Assembly (NCBI GenBank): GCA_023375675.1
Contig: JALQBC010000007.1
Span: forward strand, 186,001 to 250,000
Length of the DNA: 64,000 nt
Origin: Cytospora piceicola
Taxonomy: Eukaryota > Ascomycota > Sordariomycetes > Diaporthales > Cytosporaceae
Direction: 5' to 3'
In this document: positions 13,382-23,028 of the stretch, piece by piece
Layout: each line of letters starts with the position of its first letter
How positions within the stretch are numbered: position 1 is the stretch's first letter
Notes under the pieces: generated by a model
Databases searched by the model: none
Seen by the model: the letters and a program-made list of their open reading frames with translations, nothing else
Told to the model about the DNA's origin: nothing
Made by a program: the position numbers and the translations under genes

Positions 13382-14721
13382 ATGCCTCCCAAGAAGCGCA
13401 AGCAGACGTTCGATCACGATGCAGTCACCACAGGCCGCGCCAAGATCCGCAAGAAACACGGGGCCGCGACGGTAGACAATTGGTCCCATCAGAATGTGCT
13501 CCTGTTCCTGAGAAACCTCCCGCCAGGTGCCTCTGATGACTACGGAAAGGGAGCCTTCCAGAATGCCGTCGACGCCGCGGTCGCCGAGGCCGTAGATAGG
13601 GGCCTGGGGCCCAGCGCGGTCATGGACCTCGAGAAATACACAGAAGACCAAGAGCTGGTCTTCGGCAACCAGGCCGCCGGTGACTTGATCGGCAGCCTCC
13701 TCGGGATTCTCGACGACGGGGGCGCCCAGTTGATCGCCCGTCTGCGGAAGAGCGTTGACGACGCCGGCGTGGAGAGGACCTTGGCGCAGTTGAAGACCCA
13801 GCAGGCCGAGGACGCGCTCGCCTACCTGCAGGGCATCATCCCCCTGGATGCGCAAAATACACTCGCCCACACGCTTAGCAACCTCGTAGCGCCGGTCCAT
13901 GATGCGGGCTGGGTGTATGGTATCCTGTGGGACGCCGCGTTGTTATGGATGGACGCGCGGCTGAGGTCCATGAGGAGTTACTTGCGGCATGTCGGGAGCG
14001 CGCCACAGGAGCCTGGGAGTCTCCAGGGTCGTCTCAGGATGGTCAACGCCCGCGTTCATGGTGGGAACCTGCGTGTCGACGCGCTGATGTGCAAAATACG
14101 CTTTGGGCTTGACCGTCACGAGGACGGCAACTATGATGTCTACATCGATGAGTCTTTCAAGAGGACTTATGAGATGAGTGTGGATGATGGATACTGGTTG
14201 GGTAAGCAATATTGTTTGTTCTCGACTTGTCGTCGACGAGAGGATGACTTGTTGGACTAACTAACATGCCTTTCTCGATAGCTAAGCACGGCGATGTGAT
14301 CGCCAGAAATATCGACTGGGGGTTCATTGTAGGACTCATCGACAAGTACGTAGGATGCAGGGACATCATGGCAGAGGGGAAGTCGAAGCCGCTTAATTTT
14401 ATAGCAGCCCACAACGCTTTTAAGACATTTACGGCGCATGTTACCAAGCTCATAAGCTCCGCCAAACAGGATCCGGAATGGTCTGCCAGCGCTGCCGACA
14501 TCAAGACATTCGACATGAATAGAAAAAATGTTGTGGGTTTTTGCTCGCAATGGCGGCAGGGAAATACCCAGCTCTGGACCATGTACAACGCGGTCCAGCC
14601 TCACTGGCCTCCAACAGCTTACCTGCGAGACGTTCCAACACCGAGAGAAAGGACCATAAGCAGGTCAGATGGTGCTCGCATCACCCTGCGGCCCCAGACA
14701 AGGATCCACTATTCCAAGTAG
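13382..14721 (+). CDS. Orphan protein with nuclear-localisation-like N terminus
   Basis: Exons 13382-14201 and 14282-14721 join through an 80-bp intron (GTAAGC, branch CTAAC, ATAG), giving 419 aa. The first ATG of the frame is at 13277, but I chose 13382 because the protein then begins MPPKKRKQTF, a classical monopartite nuclear-localisation pattern, followed by more basic residues. Residues about 30-260 look mainly helical and acidic, with a repeated (L/V)xxLL flavour. The C-terminal half has two Trp-rich patches (IDWGFIVGLIDKY; SQWRQGNTQLW). I recognise no catalytic motif and no family. The gene ends 153 bp before the convergent gene at 14875. It could be a lineage-specific nuclear protein. 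Intron structure and codon use argue for a real gene; its function is unknown. Confidence 0.7.
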
Positions 14722-14874
14722 AATCTTGGACGTATTTAGACCGGGGCATTAGGGGCCATGGATATACGACATGGGTTATGGCGGTGGGCTTCCGTCAGCC
14801 TGATATATTTTGTCATAGATCGAGGTTGAAGTTCCTTGTTGTGTAGTAATATACTTTTGTATTCTGTAGCATGC

Positions 14875-15915
14875 CTACCAAATCTGTGGCACCCTCGAGA
14901 ATCTGTTCGGCCGGAATGCGACGACGTGATCCAGAATCTTGCCCTGGTCCAACACTTTACCGCCCGAGATATCGATCTTGTAGGCCTTGTCCTTGATCTT
15001 GATCTTTGCGAACCCTTCCCTCAGGAGGCCCCTCCTCAGCCCCATGAACGGGCCGCTGAAGGCCCTCCCAAGGGCGCCGAACGGCGCCGCGATCGTGTCC
15101 ATGACACCGCCAGTCCGCTTTGGTGCCGGGGGTCCCGCAATGACTCCCATACCCAACGGCGTAGACTGCATTTTGAAGGGCAAGAAAACCTCCTCGGGCG
15201 CCGCGATGATCCTCTTGGCCGGCATGAACGGTATCACACTACTCAGTGAGATATCCAACGCAATGGGACTCGCGTTCAGGGCGACGAGGGACTTCTCCTC
15301 CTCCTGGGTTTTCTTGGCCTTGCCGCCCTTCAGGTACGATTGGGGCACCATGCTCTTGGGCACGGCCTTTATGGAGCGGATGATGTGCGCGGTGCTCAGC
15401 GCGAACCAGCCGCCGGCAGCTCCCATGACCATGATAATGGGGACGAAGAGGTGAGGAACCCACCATGCGAGGCCCTCTGGGGGAAAGGCGACGACACTCC
15501 AGTATTGTATTCCGACGTAGGACATGCAGAAGACCGAGGCAGAGAGCGACGAGACTCGTAGCCAGAAGTGTGAGGGCCCCTCGTAGAGCACTGTCTCCTG
15601 GCCACGTTGGGCTAGTTTTTCGGTGACGGAGAGGGCGACAGTGGGATGTGGTATTGTTGGTAGTGGTGCTGACGGCGGTGCGATCGTCATCGCGTTGGGT
15701 TTTTGGCGGGCGGGCGATGACTGTTTCTTGGAGGCGGTTTGTTGGGTAGCGGCTCGGAGGCTGGTGGAAATGTGGAAGCTGCGCGTAGCTTGTATTATCG
15801 TTGGGCCGCGGGCGGTGGTATGCGTTATCCTCGCCATGAACTGCTGTGCGCAGGTCTGGCTTGCGGTCCTGGGGACGAAGATGTGACGGCCGAAGCCCCT
15901 CGAGAAGGAGGCCAT
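14875..15915 (-). CDS. Predicted mitochondrial membrane protein
   Basis: Single exon, 346 aa from the ATG at 15915; the frame is open further upstream but has no earlier ATG. The N terminus (MASFSRGFGRHIFVPRTAS..., rich in Arg, Ser and Thr with no acidic residues for about 80 residues) looks like a mitochondrial targeting peptide, and a second basic SRSFHIST-like cleavage region follows. Two hydrophobic segments lie near residues 125-145 and 155-180 (SLSASVFCMSYVGIQYW; LFVPIIMVMGAAGGWFAL). A soluble C-terminal domain rich in Lys and Pro follows. The layout resembles small inner-membrane proteins of the TMEM223/TMEM186 kind, but I cannot confirm that assignment. The gene is divergent from the pyruvate dehydrogenase component at 16577. 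Confidence 0.75.
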   Translation of the reverse strand: MASFSRGFGRHIFVPRTASQTCAQQFMARITHTTARGPTIIQATRSFHISTSLRAATQQTASKKQSSPARQKPNAMTIAPPSAPLPTIPHPTVALSVTEKLAQRGQETVLYEGPSHFWLRVSSLSASVFCMSYVGIQYWSVVAFPPEGLAWWVPHLFVPIIMVMGAAGGWFALSTAHIIRSIKAVPKSMVPQSYLKGGKAKKTQEEEKSLVALNASPIALDISLSSVIPFMPAKRIIAAPEEVFLPFKMQSTPLGMGVIAGPPAPKRTGGVMDTIAAPFGALGRAFSGPFMGLRRGLLREGFAKIKIKDKAYKIDISGGKVLDQGKILDHVVAFRPNRFSRVPQIW

Positions 15916-16576
15916 TGCGGAATATGCGGCTAGTAAATGGAACTCGTCCAAGCTTTTAGGGTGAGCTGCTTGCAGATTTTTGAGGAAGCTCACGCCTGGA
16001 AGATAATCCAGAAACGCTGGGAATGTAAGGGAGGACCTTGAATGCGTTGCGCGGAATCAAGCGTTGGATTGTACCGACGACATACTATTCGAGACCAAGA
16101 CGACGTGACAGTCGCAAGACGGCCAAAGCTCCAAAAATCATCGGCGGGTGCGACAGGGATATGTCATATTCGGCATGATTGGTCAATGGTACAAGGTACA
16201 ATTAGAGCATACCCCAGTAAAGTGACTATCAAAACGAAAATAGAGTGGGGATTTGGGGGGAGCTTGAAGTACCCCGAGGGGCCTGGACGCCCTGAACGCC
16301 CAAAGCCGCCCCAGTCGAGAGTGACCTCCGGAGATAAGATCCCTGGCCAACAATCACCGTCCAGGCAAAGCTCATCAATTACTGGGGCCGGGTACGGACC
16401 ACCGATCGGTTCGTTCCCAACGGGAACCCAGAGCAGAGCCAAATTATTATTTCAATCTCACGTCGCGAACTTGCCCACTTCCCCAGACGCCTTGCTTCGT
16501 CCTCCGAAAAACGCCACCACCCACTTTTCCGTCGCCCATATCTCTGAGTCTCTTTATTTGACAAGGAGTGCCAACA
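15916..16576. promoter_or_regulatory. Divergent promoter region between two mitochondrial genes
   Basis: 661 bases separate the two start codons. The part next to the + strand gene (about 16480-16560) is pyrimidine-rich, like a fungal leader. No clear TATA box or repeat was seen. Confidence 0.6.
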
Positions 16577-17929
16577 ATGGCATCTCTTGCGGCTGCTTGC
16601 CGCGTGTCGGCCAGGCTGGCACGGTCCAAATTGCCTCACGAGACGGCTGTTCGGGGTTCGTAACCATCATCACCCAATCGCCGCCAACATACTACGAGTT
16701 GAGTCAATGAGCTGACATGGATCTTCTCACCACTAGGTTTCCGAACGTCGACTGCCTCCCTCGCGGCCCAGAACTTCACCATGCCCGCCCTCTCGCCGAC
16801 CATGACCGAGGGCAGCATCGCGACATGGCGGGTCAAGGAGGGCGACAAGTTCTCTGCTGGCGACGTCCTCCTTGAGATTGAGACCGACAAGGCGACCATG
16901 GACGTTGAGGCTCAGGACGATGGCTTCATGATGAAGATCATGGCGAGCGACGGCGCCAAGGGTGTGCAGGTCGGCACAAGGATCGCCGTGATCGCCGAGG
17001 AGGGCGACGATATCAGCACACTGGAGATCCCCGCCGACAACGCCGCGAAACAGCCCGCTCCTGTCCAGGAGTCCAAATCGGAGGCCATACCCCAGGAGGA
17101 ACGGACGGCATCTGAGCCAGCGGTGACGGAGGGCAAGTCGAGCGGCAAGGCGCAGAAGCAGACCTACCCGCTCTTCCCCTCCATCATCCAGCTCCTCCAC
17201 GAGAACGGCATCGACCAGTCCAAGGCTCACGAGATACCCGCAACCGGACCCAAGGGACGCCTGCTGAAGGGCGACGTCCTGGTGTACCTGGGCAAGGCGA
17301 AGGCCAGCTCAGCAGCCAGTGGCGAGGAGCGCTTCCAGAAGTTGATGCACCTGGACCTCAGCAACATCAAGGTGGCCGAGCAGAAGCCAGCGCCCAAGAA
17401 GGCTGAGGAGAAGCCCGCCAAGCCTGCTGTGCCGGTAGTGGAGGACCTCCAGGTGACTCTGCCTGTGTCCTTGGCCTCGGTCATCGAGGTGCAGAAGAAG
17501 GTCCAGGACACCCTCGGCGCTTTCGTGCCACTGTCGACCTTCGTCGCGCGGGCCACCGAGGTTGCGAACGATGACCTGCCACTTGCGGCTGGCTACAAGC
17601 CTTCGGCCGATGAGCTCTTCAACCAGATATTGGGCCTCGACACTGTTGGGCCTAAGGGATCAAGGGGCCACTACCTGCCCCAGATCTCTGCGCTGCCAGC
17701 ACCCGCTTCCTTCTCGCAGAAGAGCATCGGTGTGGCCAAGCCAGATATTATTGACTTCCTCACGGGTGGCCCCGTCAAGAAGTCGGCGGCCCCCAGGGCG
17801 GCAGGCCTGTCTACGGGTGTTAATGTGTTCAGCTTGAAGGTGCCCAAGGCGGAGGAGAAGAGGGCGAGAGTCTTCCTCGAGCGTGTCAAGGTGGTTTTGG
17901 AGAACGAGGCGGGACGGCTAGTCTTGTGA
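16577..17929 (+). CDS. PDX1: Pyruvate dehydrogenase E3-binding protein (protein X)
   Basis: Exons 16577-16655 and 16737-17929 (81-bp intron, donor GTTCGT, branch CTGAC, acceptor CTAG) give 423 aa. The first ~40 residues are a mitochondrial presequence (MASLAAACRVSARLARS). A lipoyl domain follows (about 42-120), with ETDKATMDVE placing the lipoyl lysine at about K78. Then come a Pro/Ala/Lys linker and a peripheral-subunit-binding domain at about 165-205 (LFPSIIQLLHENGIDQSKAHEIPATGPKGRLLKGDVL). The C terminus is a shortened, degenerate version of the E2 acyltransferase domain without its HxxxDG catalytic motif. That architecture identifies the E3-binding component, which tethers dihydrolipoamide dehydrogenase to the pyruvate dehydrogenase core in the matrix, rather than E2 itself. 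Confidence 0.93.
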
Positions 17930-18364
17930 GAGAGAGGGTGGAACCTACGGCCGAAACGCTCGACTTGGGCCTCTTTGTATTTTACGCATACCAAACTGCA
18001 AACAATAGAACATATGGCGGGAATCCTTCGATGCGTACACGTCAGTTCGAGGCAGCATTTCAGTCTTGACGTGAGTTTATTCCCTTCGCCTCTGATACCA
18101 ACTATCTCGGCCTACCTCTTCGACTCTGAACCAAGGCCGATTCTTCAGAGTGGGTAACTTTCCTCCATCATCTTCCTCACGCTCCCACCAGGCCTGTCCA
18201 CCCTCGACTCCAATAAATACCGGATGAGGCGGTTTGACCTTTTGTGGAGAACACACCGACTTGCCGGTGTCTTTCTGCAGATAACCTCGTCATGATTATT
18301 GTCTCGATCGATGTGAGGTCTCGCTTCGGTTCTTCTATCATCTTCAGCATTCACAGGGACATGC
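17930..18364. other. Convergent 3' intergenic region
   Basis: 435 bases between the ends of PDX1 and the lactonase-type gene. It should hold both 3' UTRs. No repeat or ORF of note was seen. Confidence 0.6.
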
Positions 18365-19528
18365 TTACAGCCACACCGCCGTTGCGACCTGGACAACCTC
18401 TCCATCCTGCCCCTCAAGTTTCGTCGTGGCGACCTCTCGGAACTTCTTGCCGTCGAACCCAAGGATGGTCACGTATCCTTGCTCGCTATCCGTGATCGCG
18501 ATGAACTCCTCCCCACCCACTCCAGACACCGAGCCAGGCGCGGGCTCTATGGCGTTCGCGAGCCCGCCACTCGTCCTCGTCTCGAACACCTCGACCGCCG
18601 GGCCCGCAATCGTCCCGTCCCCGTTCAGCTCATAGGCTGCGACGTACCCCCTCGCCTCGGGCTGCAGGCCGCGGGTCGAGGCGTACACGTACCTTGGCGG
18701 CTGTCCCGGCCCGGCGGTGTTGCTCAGGCGCACCTCGTCCGCCCAGAAGTCCCCGGCGTCCTTGCCCTCGGGCAGGATCGCGTGCCCGTGGATGTGCTCG
18801 AGCGTCACGCCGTCCCCGGCCACCCGGAAGGCGTCGACCATGCTGCTGTGCTCCTGCACGCAGTACAGGACCCTGCCGTTGGGGTGGGGCCACGTGTGCC
18901 TGGGCCCGTCGTGGGGCCTGGGCGAGGCGTGCTTGGTGCCCAGCGCCAGGGGCGCACGGCCCCTCTCCGACTCGTCGACCGAGTAGGTCCAGATGCAGTT
19001 GTGGCCTATGTCGGCGACGTACAGGCTCCTGCCGTCGGGGGACACGTCGACGGAGTGGGACCCGTGGCGCAGCCCGCCGAAGCTGCCGTGCGCGACGCCG
19101 CTCCGCTTCCCGTCGTCCAGCTCCTCGGCCTTGCGGAAGAGGACCTCCTGTACCAGGTCGCCGATGCTGCCGTCCTCGTTGAGGAGGAAGACCTCGCCGC
19201 TCGGCCCGCCGGCCGAGTAGAGGTGGGTGTCCGTGCAGGCCACGTAGCCGCTCAGGGCCTTGATCTCCTTTTGGTTGAGCAGCTCGGCCGAGCCGTCCTC
19301 ACGGATTCGATATGAGGCTACCGATGGGGGTTCAGCCCAGCATGTGGTGTATAGCTTGGTCTTGTCCTTGGACAAGGCCAGCCATGAGTGACCAGCTGCT
19401 GCCTCCGACCTGTTCGACACAGTCAGGGAGGGGGCTTCGTTGAGCTGCCCAGGCGGCTTGAACAGGAGAGTGTAGACCTCTGGGGCCCTGAACGTGCCGA
19501 CTAGCAGCTTGAATCCATCGTGGCCCAT
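18365..19528 (-). CDS. Lactonase-family beta-propeller (carboxy-cis,cis-muconate cyclase-like)
   Basis: Single exon, 387 aa from the ATG at 19528 (MGHDGFKLLVGTF); no ATG lies further upstream in frame. The sequence has the features of the seven-bladed lactonase/3-carboxy-cis,cis-muconate cyclase family. These include an opening LLVGTF strand, repeated blade motifs such as SVDVSPDGRSLYVADIGHNCIWTYSVD and PRHTWPHPNGRVLYCVQEHSSMVDAF, and a final VTILGFDGKKF blade. In fungi the family includes the enzyme that lactonises 3-carboxymuconate in the protocatechuate branch of aromatic breakdown (EC 5.5.1.5), and also related proteins of unknown substrate. Length fits. No signal peptide is seen, so it is probably cytosolic. 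GC content and codon bias are very high in the middle, which creates a long spurious frame on the opposite strand. The substrate is not certain. Confidence 0.8.
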   Translation of the reverse strand: MGHDGFKLLVGTFRAPEVYTLLFKPPGQLNEAPSLTVSNRSEAAAGHSWLALSKDKTKLYTTCWAEPPSVASYRIREDGSAELLNQKEIKALSGYVACTDTHLYSAGGPSGEVFLLNEDGSIGDLVQEVLFRKAEELDDGKRSGVAHGSFGGLRHGSHSVDVSPDGRSLYVADIGHNCIWTYSVDESERGRAPLALGTKHASPRPHDGPRHTWPHPNGRVLYCVQEHSSMVDAFRVAGDGVTLEHIHGHAILPEGKDAGDFWADEVRLSNTAGPGQPPRYVYASTRGLQPEARGYVAAYELNGDGTIAGPAVEVFETRTSGGLANAIEPAPGSVSGVGGEEFIAITDSEQGYVTILGFDGKKFREVATTKLEGQDGEVVQVATAVWL

Positions 19529-20696
19529 GACCCGGAGAGTGTAGCACAGGAGCAAGGGGTGTCTGTCGTTGTGTAAGGACCGTGGGAAATAGTCAACACT
19601 CTATAAAACACAACATACAAACTGCAAAAAGACCAAAGATATATTCCCGCACCGTAAGAAACATTTGAGAAGGAAAATGAGGAAACACAAAAAATGGTAG
19701 GTCAAGGAAATGAGGGACGGTTGACGGCTTTTTAGCGTTCAGGGTGTGGGATGGAAATTACCCGCCATGCATAGGATGTGGGAGACTTCTGGGTCTAGTA
19801 TGTGAGTGACCCGGATGAGGGGTTTAGACGGTGGAAAGAGAAGAAGAAGAAGAAGTCGTCATTGGATAAGGCATGGCCGACCGGACAGATGCCTCTGTTG
19901 ATTATCATCGTGAGGTTAGAGAGAAAGGGAGATGCCAAGTTGAATCTGATGGCATGACTGGTGGTAGTTGCAGTTGCGCTATTGATATATATATCATATC
20001 TCTGTACCCTTTTAGTCCCTTCAGACGTTCTAGTCTATTTGTCTCAGCTTTTCTTTTATCCTTTGTTGCTTGCCAATTCATCGCACTTAACGGCTGCAAT
20101 ACCTCTAACTGCATCGAGGCAACTGTGTAAGTGGTGACCTAGGCATTGTCTGATTTCCATTTTGAGCCGTAACATGCTGTATGGTCATGGTGAGGTTGAG
20201 AGGATGATAGTTATCAAGTACCTATGTATTGAGGGCGGCAGGGGCTTAGCCAGGGGCATTATCCGATGGCAAGGACCTTGGCTTCTGGTATCCTGGCATT
20301 GAACTGCCGCTGTCAAAACCCCCTGTAACGATACCCCCTGTAAAGGTACCCCCTGCAATGATACCCCCCGTTAGGATACCGGGATATCACTGTTACAGAC
20401 CCCCAACCTTCATGGTCCCCTCCCGTTCAATATGAACGGAGTATGCATTTAAGGTTCCCTCTATCACGACCACAATCACAATCACAATCACACCCACACC
20501 GGCACGGTACCACTATCATTCGAACTTATCACTTGTGGCAAGAGATAACGATGGCATGGTTCGTTACAACCATGGTGCCGTATATAGGCCTGGCATGGCC
20601 TGGCCAGTCTTATGTTGAAGATGGGAGCTTGGGGATGCTCCTGTCGTTGTCGTTGTTCTCAACCGGCTTCTCCTTCTCATATCCTACAGTACCACC
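19529..20696. promoter_or_regulatory. Divergent promoter region, lactonase / MFS transporter
   Basis: 1168 bases between two divergent start codons. It contains the 15-bp tandem repeat at 20318-20377 and a CACAAT microsatellite at about 20470-20500. A CTACAG just before the MFS start codon could end a 5' UTR intron. No gene was found. Confidence 0.6.
20318..20377. repeat. Four 15-bp tandem units with CCCCT cores
   Basis: Units begin at 20318, 20333, 20348 and 20363, each starting ACCCCC. The first two read ACCCCCTGTAACGAT and ACCCCCTGTAAAGGT; the third and fourth diverge. Three of four keep CCCCT, the core of the fungal stress-response element bound by Msn2/4-type C2H2 factors. They lie about 320 bp before the MFS start and within the divergent promoter. 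A regulatory role is inferred only. Confidence 0.7.
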
Positions 20697-22561
20697 ATGG
20701 CAAACAACTGGATCTTCGATCCGGCATTTCCACCCGGAACAGTGCGTCTCGAGAAGCTACAGGGACTTCCTGATGCCGGGGCTGGGACTGGGACTGGGAC
20801 TGAGATCATCCTGCAACCGCGTCCTACCAATGACCCCAACGATCCCCTCAACTGGCCCAAATGGCGCAAGAACTTGAATTTCGGGCTGGCTACCTTCTAC
20901 GCCATGATGGCATTTGCTCAGGTCAATGCCGGAACACCAATCTGGGGACCCGTGGAAGAGGAACTCGGCTTTGATGCTGTGCTCATGTACATACATGCCC
21001 ACAATTCTGACTTATACCAGAACCAGAACTGGTCACTGACTTGACTGTTGCTGCAGGAATAATACTTACGCCATTGGCTGCGCAACACTCGCCCTCGGCA
21101 GCTTCATGCTCATCCCCTTTGCCCTCAAGTATGGTTTGCGGCCTATCTATATCCTCAGTAGTGCTGCCCAGATGGGCATCATGATCTGGGCTGCTCGGAC
21201 CATGACTGGAGGCGACTGGTGGGGTGTGAACGCCCTGCAGTGTTGGGTAGGATCGCTTGCCGAAACCATGGTGCAGATGACTGTTTCCGACGTCTTCTTC
21301 GTCCACCAGAGAGGTCTGATGAACTCCATCTACATCTGGGCATCCAACTTCGGCTCAAGTCTGGCTCCCGTTGCTGCCGGCTTCGTGACGGCGTCCCAAG
21401 GGTGGAGATGGGTCTGGTGGTGGATGTCCATCTTCTTTGGTGTCGTCCTCATCGCCTTCATATTCGGATTCGAGGAATCAAAGTTCGACTGGACCAAAGC
21501 CGTCGTACTTGGCAGGGCCGCCTCGTTAGACGAAAGCAGCACAAATCGTGACCCGAAGGGCCAGTCCGAGGAGAAGCCGTCCGACCCCGAGAAGCAGGCT
21601 CAGTCGGCCTTGACCCCCGTTCAGAGTCTCCGCACGACAACCCAGATGGATCCGGCCATCGCTCGCAGGACATACTGGCAAAGACTAGCTTTGACAACGA
21701 CAAGTCAGGGGCCATTCAAGCTGTTTGCGCGACACGCATATCAGCCCTTCCAGATACTATTCACCATTCCTGGAGTTGGATATATGTCACTGGTCTACGC
21801 GGTACTCCTGGCCTGGTCGACGGTGATGTCAGCTGCTTTATCCACCTATATGATCATCCCGCCTTACAGTTTCAACTCAACACAGATCGGTCTGATGAAT
21901 CTGGCCCCTTTTATTGGAACTACTCTGGGCTCCCTTATCTGCGGACCTTTATCGGACCGGGTTATTCTACGATTAGCGAAGAAAAATAACGGTATATATG
22001 AGCCCGAGATGCGTCTCTGGATGTTTGTGCCCTTTATTCCTTTCCAAGTGGCCGGGGCATTTTGGTTCGGATATGCCCTTCAAGGCGGAGAGCAATGGGT
22101 GGCAGTCGCCTTTGCCTTTGGTATCTGTAATTTTGGATCCGCGCCAATTTCAAGCATAGCTTTGACATATATGACTGATGCGTACAATGAGGCGAGTAAT
22201 ACCTACTTCCCACTCCTGTCGCAGCTGAGAAGGCCATCTCAGAGGAGGTTGTCAAAGCGAGAGTGATGGGAATGCTAACACAATGTGTCACTGGATCTAG
22301 ATCATCGGTGATGCACTGGTTGCACTCACATTCTCGAGAAACACACTGAGCACCATCTTCGTCTTCGCAATGACGCCTTGGATCGCGAAAGTCGGCATTT
22401 CTAACGTGTTCAACACGATTGGTGCAATTGGTCTGGCTGTCCTGCTCTTTGCTTTCGCCTTCTTGTGGAAGGGAAAACAATGGCGCTACAAAAGTGCACA
22501 CCGCTACAAACACTTTGCCGCGAGGCAGTTTGACCCGAGACCCATTGGTGACAACGTGTAA
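20697..22561 (+). CDS. MFS transporter, DHA1-like
   Basis: Three exons: 20697-20986, 21057-22191, 22301-22561 (561 aa). Intron 1 (70 bp) is GT-AG. Intron 2 (109 bp) appears to be GC-AG, with AATGAG|GCGAGT as donor and ATCTAG as acceptor, because only this join restores the expected DAYNE|IIGDALVALTFSRN sequence. The protein starts with a cytosolic segment ending in the fungal DHA1 hallmark DPLNWPKWRKNLNF. About twelve hydrophobic segments follow, split by a charged central loop (about residues 255-310). The LRTTTQMDP and SGPLSDRVILRLAKKNNG-type loop is also typical. Such plasma-membrane transporters export drugs or metabolites or import small organic compounds; the substrate cannot be read from the sequence. 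A GTGTGT repeat near residue 30 comes from a GGGACT microsatellite. Confidence 0.88.
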
Positions 22562-23028
22562 GTGTTGGGTGTGTGAGGTTGTGTTGTGGAGGGTGGGACT
22601 GTTCGCAGGATGGAACGCCTCAAAGACGTTAGCAGACGAATGTCAGCAACCACGAAAATAGACAAATGCCGCCGATAGGTTCTTTTGTACATAATTTCAT
22701 CTACCAACTTGATTCAGACGAAAAGGAATGTCCCGAGAATGTCGATCCAATTTTCCGCTGCGCCCCAGCAACAAAGAACCAACCCCTGCGGCACGGATGA
22801 AAAACGGATCCCAAACGTCGCCCACCATGTCAGCCGCAACGAAGGATTCCACATATCATCTGTTGGTTTGGTCTGTTGGTTTGGGCACTTGGTGAAGCAT
22901 ACCACGGATCCATCTCAGTAAGCACCATTTAAGGCCCCCGTGGCCGCCACCTTCGTAGATGTCTTCAGTAGTCGTAGCACGAGTCCCTGACACAACCTGG
23001 CCCCCGAGTCTGCTCGTAACACCCCAAG
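22562..23028. promoter_or_regulatory. Intergenic region, MFS to lipoxygenase
   Basis: 467 bases holding the MFS 3' UTR and lipoxygenase promoter. Both genes run the same way. Nothing distinctive was seen beyond a GTCTGTTGGTTTG direct repeat at about 22860-22880. Confidence 0.5.

Noticed and set aside
18479..19315. 278-codon open frame on the + strand
   Set aside because: Antisense shadow of the GC-rich lactonase-type gene, Arg/Pro/Val-rich with no domain.
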